From: CBDFGQ01 sp965247295
GTDB lineage: Bacteria > Chloroflexota > Dehalococcoidia > Lucifugimonadales > JAGWBF01
Reading direction: 5' to 3'
Length of the DNA stretch: 64,000 nucleotides
NCBI GenBank assembly: GCA_965247295.1
Contig: CBDFGQ010000008.1
Location: 434,001-498,000 of the forward strand
Within the stretch, counting starts at the first letter, position 1, and every line of letters begins with the position of its first letter. The notes under the pieces were generated by a model. That model saw only the letters and a program-made list of their open reading frames with translations. It was not told the DNA's origin and did no database searches. The translations under genes and the position numbers were made by a program. Positions 16,289 to 25,609 of the stretch are shown here, piece after piece.

Positions 16289-19200
16289 TTATCCCACAGG
16301 CTGCCGCGTAAGCGCCATCTTTGGACTGGCGCCAGGACGGCCATGCCCCAAAAGGTGGCGTGCCTCGACAAGGGTCGCCTCGTCGGCCCGCGATCGGGCC
16401 ACCAGGTTCCCGTTCTCCAGGGAGCACACCGGTACGCCGTCCTTGAATACCACCCTATTTCTGACCATCGCGGCCACACGCTCGCCGGGAGTCAGTATCC
16501 CCACGAGGTTCAAGGGGTCGCAGCCCGAGACTACCACATAACAGGCGTCGCGCTCCTGCTTCCTTATGCCGCGCAGCATATCCACGGCCTCAGGCAGGGC
16601 GAACTGCTCGCCCACGTACCCGGTCACGAACCGCCCTCCCCGGATTTCGCCCCGTGCCTCCAGCCGACGCAGTACCCGCACCAGTTCTCGCCAGCGGGGA
16701 GCCATGGGCTCCCGCGCCAGTAACTCGGGAAACAACATGCCGTATCTCCGAAGGAGCTGCCGGGCCCTGGCCTCCGCTGGGTCGGGATGTTGGTCCACCG
16801 CCTCCAGCAAGGACCACCGGCTATGCACGGCTCGCCGCTGGGTGGGCCTCCGCCGCAGCCTGGAGGGCCTCCGCCCGTTGCCAGAGTGACCCCTCAACCG
16901 TTGGCGCAACGGGTCTACACTGTCGGAGGTCACGCGGCCCGCCGCCGCCAGGGTCCACAGGGCCTCCTCCACGTCTGAAGGCAGTCGGTTGGTCAAGGAC
17001 GCTAGCTGGGAAAGGAAGCAGGCGCCCCGCCGGGATAGCACCTCCAGCGTTTCTCTCGATGCTCCGGCGATTATGAAGTCCTCGTCGACCGGCGGGTCCA
17101 GGAGCCAATCCAGCACCTCTCTCTGGGCGAGGGTAATGGGAGTGGTCCTGGAGAGAGGCACCCGCCCGGAAGCGGAAGGTCCGTTTGCGCCCTGCCTGGT
17201 CGGCCGGCCCCATACCACCTCACCACCCAGGCACAGCCTATCCAACGCCAGGGGATCGTAGTCGGTGACACGGGAGGGCAGCAGTTCCGATTCCCAGGCC
17301 GCCGCGGCGGCCTCAAAGCCCTGGAGCATTTCAATGACCTCCAGCACACCTCCCTCCCCCCGAAGCTGGGCGCCGGGCTCAACGTGCTGCCACTGGAAGA
17401 GGAACCGCATGAATTCGGCCTGGGACGACGGCACGATCTCCCGGCGCAGCCGCGTTATCGTGGACCTGTGGATTCGGGCAAGAATTCGGCGGTCGCAGAA
17501 CTCCTCCTCGGTAGCACCTGGCCGGAAGCGTCCCCTGAGCAACAGTCCCTCTCCCTCCAGGCGCGCCAGCGCCACATTCAGCTCGGAACCCGGAACCCCT
17601 AGAGTCCGCGCCATTTCATCCGCAGAGAAGGGGCCGGAACACTCCACCCACCCTCGAACCACCGTCAGAACGGCGTCTTCATGGGAGAGTTCCGACTGAG
17701 GGACAAGCTCCGTCGGCGATCCAGTCTCCAGTGCGGCCCCAGGGTATGCGGCCAGGGCCAAGGGGATACTCTCGGTGGCCACCCACGCCAGGCGCCCGTC
17801 TTCATGGCGGAGGCGGTGGGCCCGCCCATTTTCGGCAAGGTGACCGAACCAGCTCTCTATATCTCCAGTGGCTGAACCGTGTGCCGGAGTGAGGAACCAT
17901 TGCTCAGGGACCACCCCTAGAATCAGCAGGGCGTCGTGGAGCTCGTCGGCGTCCCGGATTCGGGGCCAGGCGTCTTCCGCTGCCTCCTTGATGGCCGAGA
18001 GGTCCAGGGAGCCCAGGTCCTGGGCGTGTTCCGGGAGGGCGCGGCGCAGGGACACGGCGCGAGCGCGACGCTCCTCCAGGGGAGCGTCATCCAGGAAGGC
18101 ATATGGCATGGCGTTCAGGATCTGATGGGCGAAGACCGATGGCTGTACCGTGTCCCTCGCGTATACCTCTATCTCTTCCCTCTCGATGGCGGCCAGAACC
18201 GCCTTGAGCCCCTCGAGGTCCATCGCCTCCGTCATGCAGTCACGCACGGTCTCCAGAACGAGAGGATGGTCCGGGAGCTCGATGTCTGCCGGAGGAGCGT
18301 TGTCCTGGCACTGGACCTGGGCGGGAAAGACGGCGGCCAATAGGTCGTCGGATCGCATACGTTGCAGTGGGGGCGGCACCTTCCGGCCCCCGGTATGACG
18401 CAGCACCGCTAACGCGCGCGTGGCCGTCCATCGCCAGCGGGTTCCAAACAGGGGAGACTGCAGGACCGCCTGGAGCAGCACGTCGTCTACTGTCCGCGAG
18501 TTCAGGTAGGCGAACACGTCGCCTATGGGAAAGGAGAGCTGGGGTCCCAGGGAGAAGTTGATCCCGTCATCGGTGGCCGAGGCCTGTAGCTCGAAATCAA
18601 AGGTACGGCATATCCTTTTCCTGAGTGCCAGGCCCCAGGCCCGGTTGATTCTCGAACCGAACGGGGCGTGGATGACCAGCTGCATTCCGCCGCTCTCGTC
18701 AAAGAACCTCTCGGCCACTACCCTCCTGGCTGTGGGCACCAGCCCCAATACGCTCTGCCCCTCCAGCATGTAAGCAACAACCTGGCGTGACGCTTCGTGA
18801 GTAACGCCCGCCTCGCCGATGACCCAACCCTCGGCCTCTTCGGGGGCGGCAAGTCGTTGGGCCACCCCTTCGCGCACCTCGGCTATCTCCTCCGACAGCT
18901 CCCACGTACGTCCCGGGGCCTCTCCCAGCCAGAAGGGCATGCTGGGCGTGTGGCCATGAGCGTCTTCAACGCGGACGCGCCCTCTTTCGATCCGCCGAAT
19001 TCTCCACGGCGTGTTCCCCAGCAGGAACACGTCCCCCGTCAGGCTCTCCACGGCAAAGTCCTCGTTCACGGTGCCCACAAAGGTCCCCTCGGGATCGACG
19101 ACGACATCATAATCGGCGGTATCGGGTATGGCGCCCCCGCTGGTAAGTGCCGCCAAACGCGCCCCGCGGCGACCGCGCAGCCGGCCGTTTACCTGGTCGC

Positions 19201-20623
19201 GATGGACATGGGCACCGCCCCTCCCCTGCCTGGGGGCGTAACCCTGGGACAGCACCTCGACCACCTGGTCGAATCTCTCCCTGGGAAGGTCCCGGTAGGG
19301 GTAAGCCCTGGTGCACAGGTCGTACAGGTCGTCTTCACCCACATCCTCGGCGGCGCTGGTGGCCACTATCTGCTGGGCCAGAACGTCCAGCGGCCAGGGA
19401 GGGATCTTCAGGGTGTCCAGCACACCGCGCCTCACCGCCCGCGCCAGGGCGACGCATTCTACCAGCTCGTCCCGTGTCAGGGGGAACAGGCGTCCCTTGG
19501 GAGTGGCGCCCAGGGTGTGCCCGGAGCGGCCGACGCGCTGTAGCAGAAGGCCGATGGAGCGAGGCGAGCCTATCTGGCAAACCAGGTCCACCAGCCCTAT
19601 GTCTATTCCCAGCTCCAGGGAGGCGGTGGCCACACAGACCTTCACATCCCCTCTCTTCAGCTTCTCCTCCGCCGCCAGCCGGATGGTCCGCGACAGGCTT
19701 CCGTGATGCGCTACGACGGCACCTTCACCCAGTCGCTCCGATAGCTGGTGGGCCACCCGCTCGACCAGCCTCCTGGTATTCACGAAAACCAGGGTCGTCC
19801 CATGGGATCGCACTAGCTCGGCCACCGAGTCCAGGGTCTCACCCCACACCTCGTGGGTGGCGATGGGGCCCAGCTCCATCCCGGGGAGCATAATGGCCAG
19901 GTCCATGGTCCTGGAGTGACCCGCACCCACGATCAAACAGTCAGGAGAGCCGTCGGGGCGGATGTTACGATTTCCCACCAGGAATCGCGCCACCTCCTCT
20001 ATTGGCCGTTGTGTTGCGGACAGGCCGATGCGGGTAACGGTCCCTTCGGCCAGGCCACAGAGTCGCTCTACCGATAGGGACAGGTGAGAGCCTCGCTTGT
20101 CGTCGGCCACGGCGTGAATCTCGTCCACGATGAGGGTTTTGACCCCCATGAGACCCCGCCGGCCGCTTCGGGACGTCAACAATATGTATAGTGACTCGGG
20201 CGTCGTGATCAGGATATGGGGAGGCCGCTTCGCCATGCGCTGGCGCTCGGAGGCCGGGGTGTCCCCGGTTCGCACCGCCGAACGGATCTCGGGGAAGGCT
20301 ATACCCAGCTCCGCGGCCAGCTCCGCCAGTTCGCGGAGAGGCACAGAAAGGTTCTTGTGGATATCGTTGGACAGGGCCTTGAGGGGCGACACGTACACCA
20401 CCTCGGTGGTGTCGGGCAGGTCCCCCTCCAGTCCTTTCCGTACTAGTCCATCGATGCAGGTTAGGAAGGCCGCCAGCGTCTTGCCGGAGCCGGTCGGCGC
20501 CGCTATAAGGGTGTGGCGGCCTTGGGAGATGGCCGGCCATCCCATGGCCTGGGCCTCTGTGGGACCTTCAAATGTCCGCTCGAACCAGGTCCGGACAAGG
20601 TGGTGAAATCCGGAGAGGGGCAT
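16289..20623 (-). CDS. lhr: Lhr-like ATP-dependent helicase
   Basis: This 1444-residue protein has the superfamily 2 helicase core: Walker A APTGSGKT (42-49), motif SPLKAL, TTPESL, DEIH (167-170) and SATQRP, then the second RecA domain (TTLVFVNTRR, TASLELGIDIG, QRVGRSGH). A long C-terminal part with winged-helix (PLALAAYPG to LARLEGEGLL region) and Lhr-CTD type domains follows. Lhr proteins unwind DNA:RNA and DNA:DNA forks and are linked to DNA repair. Length matches full-length Lhr (~1400-1500), longer than archaeal Lhr-core. It is divergent from the MFS gene across a 141-bp region. No 3' exonuclease or MPE-nuclease partner gene is adjacent. Confidence 0.92.
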   Translation of the reverse strand: MPLSGFHHLVRTWFERTFEGPTEAQAMGWPAISQGRHTLIAAPTGSGKTLAAFLTCIDGLVRKGLEGDLPDTTEVVYVSPLKALSNDIHKNLSVPLRELAELAAELGIAFPEIRSAVRTGDTPASERQRMAKRPPHILITTPESLYILLTSRSGRRGLMGVKTLIVDEIHAVADDKRGSHLSLSVERLCGLAEGTVTRIGLSATQRPIEEVARFLVGNRNIRPDGSPDCLIVGAGHSRTMDLAIMLPGMELGPIATHEVWGETLDSVAELVRSHGTTLVFVNTRRLVERVAHQLSERLGEGAVVAHHGSLSRTIRLAAEEKLKRGDVKVCVATASLELGIDIGLVDLVCQIGSPRSIGLLLQRVGRSGHTLGATPKGRLFPLTRDELVECVALARAVRRGVLDTLKIPPWPLDVLAQQIVATSAAEDVGEDDLYDLCTRAYPYRDLPRERFDQVVEVLSQGYAPRQGRGGAHVHRDQVNGRLRGRRGARLAALTSGGAIPDTADYDVVVDPEGTFVGTVNEDFAVESLTGDVFLLGNTPWRIRRIERGRVRVEDAHGHTPSMPFWLGEAPGRTWELSEEIAEVREGVAQRLAAPEEAEGWVIGEAGVTHEASRQVVAYMLEGQSVLGLVPTARRVVAERFFDESGGMQLVIHAPFGSRINRAWGLALRKRICRTFDFELQASATDDGINFSLGPQLSFPIGDVFAYLNSRTVDDVLLQAVLQSPLFGTRWRWTATRALAVLRHTGGRKVPPPLQRMRSDDLLAAVFPAQVQCQDNAPPADIELPDHPLVLETVRDCMTEAMDLEGLKAVLAAIEREEIEVYARDTVQPSVFAHQILNAMPYAFLDDAPLEERRARAVSLRRALPEHAQDLGSLDLSAIKEAAEDAWPRIRDADELHDALLILGVVPEQWFLTPAHGSATGDIESWFGHLAENGRAHRLRHEDGRLAWVATESIPLALAAYPGAALETGSPTELVPQSELSHEDAVLTVVRGWVECSGPFSADEMARTLGVPGSELNVALARLEGEGLLLRGRFRPGATEEEFCDRRILARIHRSTITRLRREIVPSSQAEFMRFLFQWQHVEPGAQLRGEGGVLEVIEMLQGFEAAAAAWESELLPSRVTDYDPLALDRLCLGGEVVWGRPTRQGANGPSASGRVPLSRTTPITLAQREVLDWLLDPPVDEDFIIAGASRETLEVLSRRGACFLSQLASLTNRLPSDVEEALWTLAAAGRVTSDSVDPLRQRLRGHSGNGRRPSRLRRRPTQRRAVHSRWSLLEAVDQHPDPAEARARQLLRRYGMLFPELLAREPMAPRWRELVRVLRRLEARGEIRGGRFVTGYVGEQFALPEAVDMLRGIRKQERDACYVVVSGCDPLNLVGILTPGERVAAMVRNRVVFKDGVPVCSLENGNLVARSRADEATLVEARHLLGHGRPGASPKMALTRQPVG

Positions 20624-20700
20624 GCGCTAAGTTTATCATAAGTAGGTTGGCCCAGGGTCGAAGGCAATGGTGCCATTTCCAGGCTACGGACGGGCCGGCG

Positions 20701-20729
20701 TTGCCAAGCAAGGGCGATATGCCTAAGAT
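20701..20729 (+). promoter_or_regulatory. Sigma70-like promoter for MFS gene
   Basis: TTGCCA (20701-20706), a 17-bp spacer and TAAGAT (20724-20729) precede the MFS ATG by 35 nt. Confidence 0.5.
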
Positions 20730-20764
20730 AGAGGCAACCACATATCGAGGGAGGCGGCGCGGGC

Positions 20765-22069
20765 ATGATACTCCGGCGATCCAGCGTGTATTACGGCTGG
20801 TTCGTGGTAGTGGGCAGCGTCTTCGTGACCCTGGGCGTCTCCGGGAGCCAGTTCTCCTTCGGGGTCTTCCTCAAGCCCATGACCGAGGAGTTTGACTGGA
20901 GCCGGGGCACCCTGTCCCTGGCCTTCGGCACCACTTTCATGCTGTCGGGATTGCTGCGTCCCCTGGCGGGCTACCTCGCCGATCGCTACAGCCCCAAGAT
21001 GGTGGCCCTCTCCGGGGTCGCACTGATGGGGATTATGCTCTGCCTCCTTCCCCTTATCAACAGCCTCTTGCAGCTTTACCTCATCTTCTCGGTCATGAGC
21101 GTGGGAATCACCCTGGGAACAGGCACGACGCTGACCAAGATAGTCAGTGCCTGGTTCTACAGCAACCGGGGGCTGACACTGGGCCTTGTCATGGGAGGCG
21201 GTGCCGCCGGCGCCATGATCCTCGTGCCGGCCTCGTCATTGTTCCTGGTCCTGTTTGACTGGCGGGAAGCTTACCTATTCCTTGGATTGCTGTTGCTCCT
21301 CGTGATGTTTCCCTTCGGGTATCTGCTCATAAGGAACCGCCCCCAGGATATGGGCCTTCGGCCCAGGGGAGAGGTAGCCAGTCCTGGGAATGTGGGCCGG
21401 ATGAGCTCTGCCGGTGAGGGCGAAGTGGCCGCGAGAGACTCGAGCTTCGGCGAGGCCCTGCACAGTGCCATTTTCTGGAGGCTAACCTTCGGATATTTTG
21501 TCTGAGGGTACTCCATGAGCTTCGTGAATGCTCACTTCGTGTCCTACGCCAGAGACCTTGGCTATCATCCCATGGTGGCGGCAGCCGGGTTCAGCCTCAT
21601 AGGGCTCTGGGCCATCATCGGCTCCCTTGGCCTGGGGCACCTCTCGGACAGGCGTGGCCGCCGTCCCATTCTCACTATCTCTTACCATCTGCGGACCGTG
21701 GGGTTCGCGGTGGTGCTGCTTTCCATGGGCATCTCTTTCCTGGGAATCCCACCCCTGGGGCTGGCCGCCCTTCTGGTGGGGATCTCGCTGGTCGGCCTTT
21801 CGTGGAACGCCGTCGTGGGCATCACGGCGGCTTACGCCTCGGACCGCTTTGGAGTTTCTCACCTGGGGACGATCTACGGCACGATGTTCGCCGTGATGCC
21901 CGTGGGCTCGGGCCTGGGCGCCTTCCTGAGCGGGTATCTCTACGATGTGCGGGGGACGTACGACGTTGCCATATGGTCTAACCTGGTGTTGCTGACCGTT
22001 GCAGCGTTGCTGGTCCACATCAAGGACCGCCGCCCGGCGCACAAGGAACCGATGGCGGTGGCGGGATAA
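20765..22069 (+). pseudogene. MFS transporter interrupted by in-frame TGA
   Basis: Both segments are in the same frame and together give 434 codons, the normal length for a 12-helix major facilitator. Helices 1-6 begin at YYGWFVVVGSVFVTLG and helices 7-12 continue after the break; LADRYSPK is the conserved loop 2-3 motif and LGHLSDRRGRR the loop 8-9 motif. The TGA at 21503-21505 falls in helix 7 (FGYFV-stop-GYSMSF), where relatives of this oxalate/formate-antiporter-like family often have Cys. It is one base from TGC, TGT and TGG. Downstream the protein is perfectly conserved in style, so the mutation is recent, a sequencing error, or recoded. Translation could also restart at the ATG at 21515. 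Confidence 0.8.
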
Positions 22070-22160
22070 AGGTTGGCGGTTCCCCTCGCTAGGCCACCCG
22101 TGCGGCCGTTTCCCTAGATAGGGGAAGACTGGGGTGGATGTGGAATCACCCCCTCCCTGA

Positions 22161-22183
22161 CTCTCCCCCATCAAGGGGGAGAG
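22161..22183. repeat. Palindromic intergenic repeat, copy 1
   Basis: CTCTCCCCC and GGGGGAGAG form a perfect 9-bp stem around ATCAA. The same core, with the same TCACCCCCTC leader, recurs at 23287-23305 between lutA and lutB. No T-tract follows, so it looks like a dispersed repeat more than a terminator. Confidence 0.6.
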
Positions 22184-22216
22184 AAGTCCCATTCCCCCTT
22201 GTGAGGGAACGTTGGG

Positions 22217-22283
22217 GCCTGTCCTGAGCGCATCGAAGGGATGGGGGGGGTCCCTCTTATCCTTCGGCAAGCTTGGGACAGGC
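22217..22283. repeat. REP-like inverted repeat pair
   Basis: Left arm GCCTGTCCTGAGC..CGAAGG (22217-22240) and right arm CCTTCGGCAAGCTTGGGACAGGC (22261-22283) are imperfect inverted copies separated by ~20 bp. Such CTTCG..AGGACAGG units are common dispersed repeats in GC-rich bacteria; here it is one pair. Confidence 0.55.
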
Positions 22284-22476
22284 ACTCAGTCCTCTCCGAC
22301 TAGTGGGTCGACGACGGGCCCACTCCGCTGCACCGGCACGGCCTTTATCCGCACGGGGGATAGGTGCGTGCGGGGCCGTGAAGGACTTCACCGTGCGTTG
22401 CCACGTGGGAGTTTCTCTGATACCCTGAACTGGTCGCCAGACCTGGCGGCCAATCGGACCACTGGGGTTCCGCAAC

Positions 22477-23244
22477 ATGGCAGCCCAAAATGGATTAAAG
22501 GTCTCCCTCTTCGTCACATGCCTCGTCGACCAACTCTACCCCGAGGTGGGCGTGAGCGTGGTGCGGGTACTGAGAAGGCTGGGCATCGAGGTGGACTTCC
22601 CCAAGGACCAGACCTGCTGCGGCCAGCCGCTGTTCAACTCCGGCTTCAGCAGAGAAGCCGAAGGGTTGGCAAAGCGTGTTCTGGCCAGCTTTCCGGAGGC
22701 CCCATCGGGGGAGGCTGGTGAGTACGTCGTGGTGCCCTCCGGTTCCTGCGCCGCCATGATCCGGGTCTTCTACCCCCAGCTGTTCCGCCATGACTCCCAA
22801 CTCCACGAGCGGTCGCAGGAGCTGAGCGGCAGGGTCTACGAGTTCTCCGAGTTCCTTGTGAAGGTCCTAGGGGCATCGGACGTAGGAGCATGCTACCAGG
22901 GAAAGGTGGCCTACCACCCCTCCTGCCACCTGCAGAGGGAGCTGGGCGTATCCCAGGAGCCCAAGGAGCTGATCGGCCACATCGAGGGCGCGGAGCTGGT
23001 GGAGATGGAGGATGCCGAGACCTGCTGCGGGTTCGGCGGCACCTTTTCGGTGAAGTACCCCCACATATCCACAGCCATGTCGGAAGACAAGGTCGAGAGC
23101 GTGGCTGGCAGCGGGGCATCCGCCCTGGTCGCCTGCGACATGGGCTGCCTCATGCAGATTGGGGGAGCCCTGAGCCGGCGCGGCAGTGAAGTCGTGCCCA
23201 TGCACCTGGCCCAGTTCCTGGACTCGGATGCGCCTGTCCCTTGA
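22477..23244 (+). CDS. lutA: LutA-like Fe-S (CCG domain) protein of lactate oxidation
   Basis: The 255-residue protein has two cysteine-rich CCG domains: TCLVDQLYPEVG with DQTCCGQP (C47-C48), and AYHPSCHLQRELG with AETCCGFGG. These bind [4Fe-4S] clusters. It is the LutA/YkgE homologue, which with LutB and LutC oxidises L-lactate to pyruvate. The ATG has only GGGG 10 nt upstream. LutB follows 157 bp downstream, separated by palindromic repeat copy 2; lutC follows lutB immediately. No LldP permease is seen, though the broken MFS transporter lies just upstream. Confidence 0.92.
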   Translation: MAAQNGLKVSLFVTCLVDQLYPEVGVSVVRVLRRLGIEVDFPKDQTCCGQPLFNSGFSREAEGLAKRVLASFPEAPSGEAGEYVVVPSGSCAAMIRVFYPQLFRHDSQLHERSQELSGRVYEFSEFLVKVLGASDVGACYQGKVAYHPSCHLQRELGVSQEPKELIGHIEGAELVEMEDAETCCGFGGTFSVKYPHISTAMSEDKVESVAGSGASALVACDMGCLMQIGGALSRRGSEVVPMHLAQFLDSDAPVP

Positions 23245-23286
23245 AGGCTGAGGCTAGAGACGTGCCGATTCACCCCCTCTCCGACA

Positions 23287-23305
23287 CTCCCCCATCGAGG
23301 GGGAG
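23287..23305. repeat. Palindromic intergenic repeat, copy 2 (lutA-lutB gap)
   Basis: CTCCCCC and GGGGGAG form a 7-bp stem around ATCGA. With its TTCACCCCCTC leader it matches copy 1 at 22161-22183. Confidence 0.6.
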
Positions 23306-23401
23306 AGGGATAGTAGTCCCGTAAACGGCAGATGGAAACGCCGTCCGGATATAGTAAGGCCAGGACGGGAGCGGGAGGCCAAGTGTTGGAAGGAGACTTA
23401 G

Positions 23402-24844
23402 GTGGCTGAGGTCAAGACCCGGCAATTTAAGACTGCCTCCGCCAGGGCCGTCGCTGATCCTGGCCTTCAGGCTGCCCTCAACAGGGCAGGCGGAGGCTTC
23501 GACAGGGCCCGGCTGGAGGCGATCGAAGAGATGACCCCCCAACGGTGGGAGGAGCTCCGGGAGCGGGCCAGGGAGATCAAGCGCCACACCATCGACAACC
23601 TGGATTACTACCTGGAGCTGCTCAGCGAGAGGGTAGTACACAACGGCGGGGAGGTGCACTTCGCCCGGGATAGTGATGAGGCCAACGGCATCGTGGCCGG
23701 CCTGGCGCGGTCCCGGAATGTCAAGCTCGCTACGAAGAGCAAGTCCATGGTCTCGGAGGAGCTGGGCCTCAACGACGCCCTGGCCGGCATTGGCGTGGAG
23801 GCGGTGGAAACGGACCTGGGCGAGTACATCATCCAGCTGGCCGAGGAGACGCCCTTCCACATCATCGCTCCGGCAATTCACAAGACCCGGCAGCAGGTCT
23901 CCCAGCTCTTCGCGGAGAAGATTAACCGGCCCAACCTGGAGGGCATCGAGGAGATGGCTCAGGCGGCCCGGGAGACGCTGCGGGAGAAGTTCCTCCAGGC
24001 CGATATGGGCATAACTGGCGCCAACTTCCTGGTGGCCGAGACGGGCACCCTGGTCATGGTCACCAACGAGGGCAACGGCCGGTTCTGCACCTCGGCGCCA
24101 CGGATCCACGTGGCCATCACTGGCATGGAAAAGGTCATCCCGTCCCTCGATGACCTGCCCGTCTTCCTCCGTCTGTTGCCCAGGGCGGCCACCGGTCAGC
24201 GCATGACCAGCTACGTCAGTTTTGTGTCCGGGCCCCGTGGTCCACAGGAGGAGGATGGCCCCGAGGAGTTCCACCTCGTGATCGTGGACAACGGCCGGAC
24301 TCGCCTGCTGCGGGACCCGGAACTGAGGGAATCCCTCTACTGCATACGCTGCGGAGCATGCCTAAACATCTGCCCCGTCTACCGAAAGGTAGGGGGCCAT
24401 GCCTATGGCTGGGTCTATCCCGGGCCCATAGGGGCCGTCGTTTCTCCCATGATGACGGGCCTGAAGGATGCCAAGGACCTTCCCTTCGCCTCCACCCTGT
24501 GCGGAGCGTGCCGGGAGGCATGTCCGGTAAAAATAAATATACCCCACATGCTGCTGAAGCTCCGCACTAACCTGACGGAGAGCCCCCGCCGGAGCGAGCG
24601 GAACGTGACGATGGGGGAAAAGCTCATGGCTCGGGCCTACTATGCCGTGATGAGGAGCCCAGCCATGCTATCATTGGTCCGCAGGGTGGGCCGCCTGGTG
24701 CAGGTACCAGTTGCCAGACGCGGGAAGATAAGGGCGGTACCCCTCCCTCCAGTTTCGGCGTGGACCAAGGACCGGGACCTGCCGGCCCTGCCGCCTAGAT
24801 CCTTCCGCCAGATATGGGACCAGGAGCTATCCAGGGAGGAATAG
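23402..24844 (+). CDS. lutB: LutB-like iron-sulfur lactate-oxidation subunit
   Basis: The start is GTG 23402, behind AAGGAG. The 480-residue protein has an N-terminal DUF162/LUD-type domain (ATKSKSMVSEELGL, DMGITGANFLVAETGTLVMV) and two ferredoxin-type clusters: CxxCxxCxxxCP at Cys314-Cys324, and CGACREACPV around 367-374. This is the LutB/YkgF layout, passing electrons from lactate oxidation. The stop is five bases before the likely CTG start of lutC, so the two genes are translationally linked. Confidence 0.93.
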   Translation: MAEVKTRQFKTASARAVADPGLQAALNRAGGGFDRARLEAIEEMTPQRWEELRERAREIKRHTIDNLDYYLELLSERVVHNGGEVHFARDSDEANGIVAGLARSRNVKLATKSKSMVSEELGLNDALAGIGVEAVETDLGEYIIQLAEETPFHIIAPAIHKTRQQVSQLFAEKINRPNLEGIEEMAQAARETLREKFLQADMGITGANFLVAETGTLVMVTNEGNGRFCTSAPRIHVAITGMEKVIPSLDDLPVFLRLLPRAATGQRMTSYVSFVSGPRGPQEEDGPEEFHLVIVDNGRTRLLRDPELRESLYCIRCGACLNICPVYRKVGGHAYGWVYPGPIGAVVSPMMTGLKDAKDLPFASTLCGACREACPVKINIPHMLLKLRTNLTESPRRSERNVTMGEKLMARAYYAVMRSPAMLSLVRRVGRLVQVPVARRGKIRAVPLPPVSAWTKDRDLPALPPRSFRQIWDQELSREE

Positions 24845-24849
24845 ACTAG

Positions 24850-25575
24850 CTGAAACGGGAAGAGTTCCTTAAGTCCGTACAGGGGGCCCTGGGCAAGGGG
24901 CAGAGGGAGCCCGATGTGCCTTATACCCGTCTTCAGGATGACCTGCCGGCGATCCGGGAGGCTGCTCGGGCCGTCCAACTGAGATTGGAGAGCGACGGTG
25001 GCGAGCTCCTGGAGCAGCTAGGCCAGGTCGCCCAGCTGAGGGGTTGGATTGTCCACCGGGCTTCCCATCCAGAGGAGGCACTGGACTATATCTGCAACCT
25101 TGCCTCGTCGTCGGCCACCAGATCGGTGGTGCGCTCAGGGCAGGAGGTCTTTCAGAGGGTAGCCGTGGACGCCCCCCTTTCCCAAATGGGGGTCGAGGTG
25201 ACGGTTATGGCCCAGGAGGAGGGGCTGTCCAGAGAGGAGCTGCGTCAGCGGGCGGCTCAAGCGGGCATAGGCTTGACGGGAGCGGACTACGCCATCGCCG
25301 AGACGGGCTCGGTTGTGTTGCTGCCCCGCCGGTCGTTGAGCCGTTTGGTTTCCCTGCTTCCGCCGGTCCATGTGGCCCTGGTAAGTCGCAATGAAGTTGT
25401 GGATAGCCTGGAAGACCTTTTTATCCTCAGACGGCTGGCATATCACGCGGGGGACGGAGAAACAGGGAGCTACATGAACTTTATTACCGGGCCCAGCCGT
25501 ACGGCCGACATCGAGCAGCAGCTGGTGGTGGGCGTTCACGGCCCCAGGGAGGCCCATCTGGTACTGCTAGAGTAG
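24850..25575 (+). CDS. lutC: LutC-like LUD domain protein, probable CTG start
   Basis: The first usual start is GTG 24916, but the frame stays in-family from CTG 24850 (KREEFLKSVQGALGKGQ, the standard LutC beginning). An upstream GGGAGGA ends nine bases before this CTG, and a stop codon (24847-24849) lies directly before it, so CTG is the first codon possible. Using 24850 gives 241 residues, close to the normal LutC length (~220-240). The LUD domain shows LTGADYAIAETGSVVLLPR and a SLLPPVHVAL segment. LutC assists LutA and LutB in lactate oxidation. The reading is certain, the start is inferred. Confidence 0.85.
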   Translation: MKREEFLKSVQGALGKGQREPDVPYTRLQDDLPAIREAARAVQLRLESDGGELLEQLGQVAQLRGWIVHRASHPEEALDYICNLASSSATRSVVRSGQEVFQRVAVDAPLSQMGVEVTVMAQEEGLSREELRQRAAQAGIGLTGADYAIAETGSVVLLPRRSLSRLVSLLPPVHVALVSRNEVVDSLEDLFILRRLAYHAGDGETGSYMNFITGPSRTADIEQQLVVGVHGPREAHLVLLE

Positions 25576-25609
25576 AGAGGATGCTCGCGGACGTGGCGGA
25601 AGGACGAGT

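Larger units (their letters stand above)
22070..22476. other. Gene-free gap with palindromic repeats
   Basis: This 407-bp gap between the MFS gene and lutA carries no convincing gene. It holds a 9-bp hairpin of C/G tracts (22161-22183) and a REP-like inverted pair (22217-22283). Rich C tracts and hairpins also occur at 22110-22130. Confidence 0.55.
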
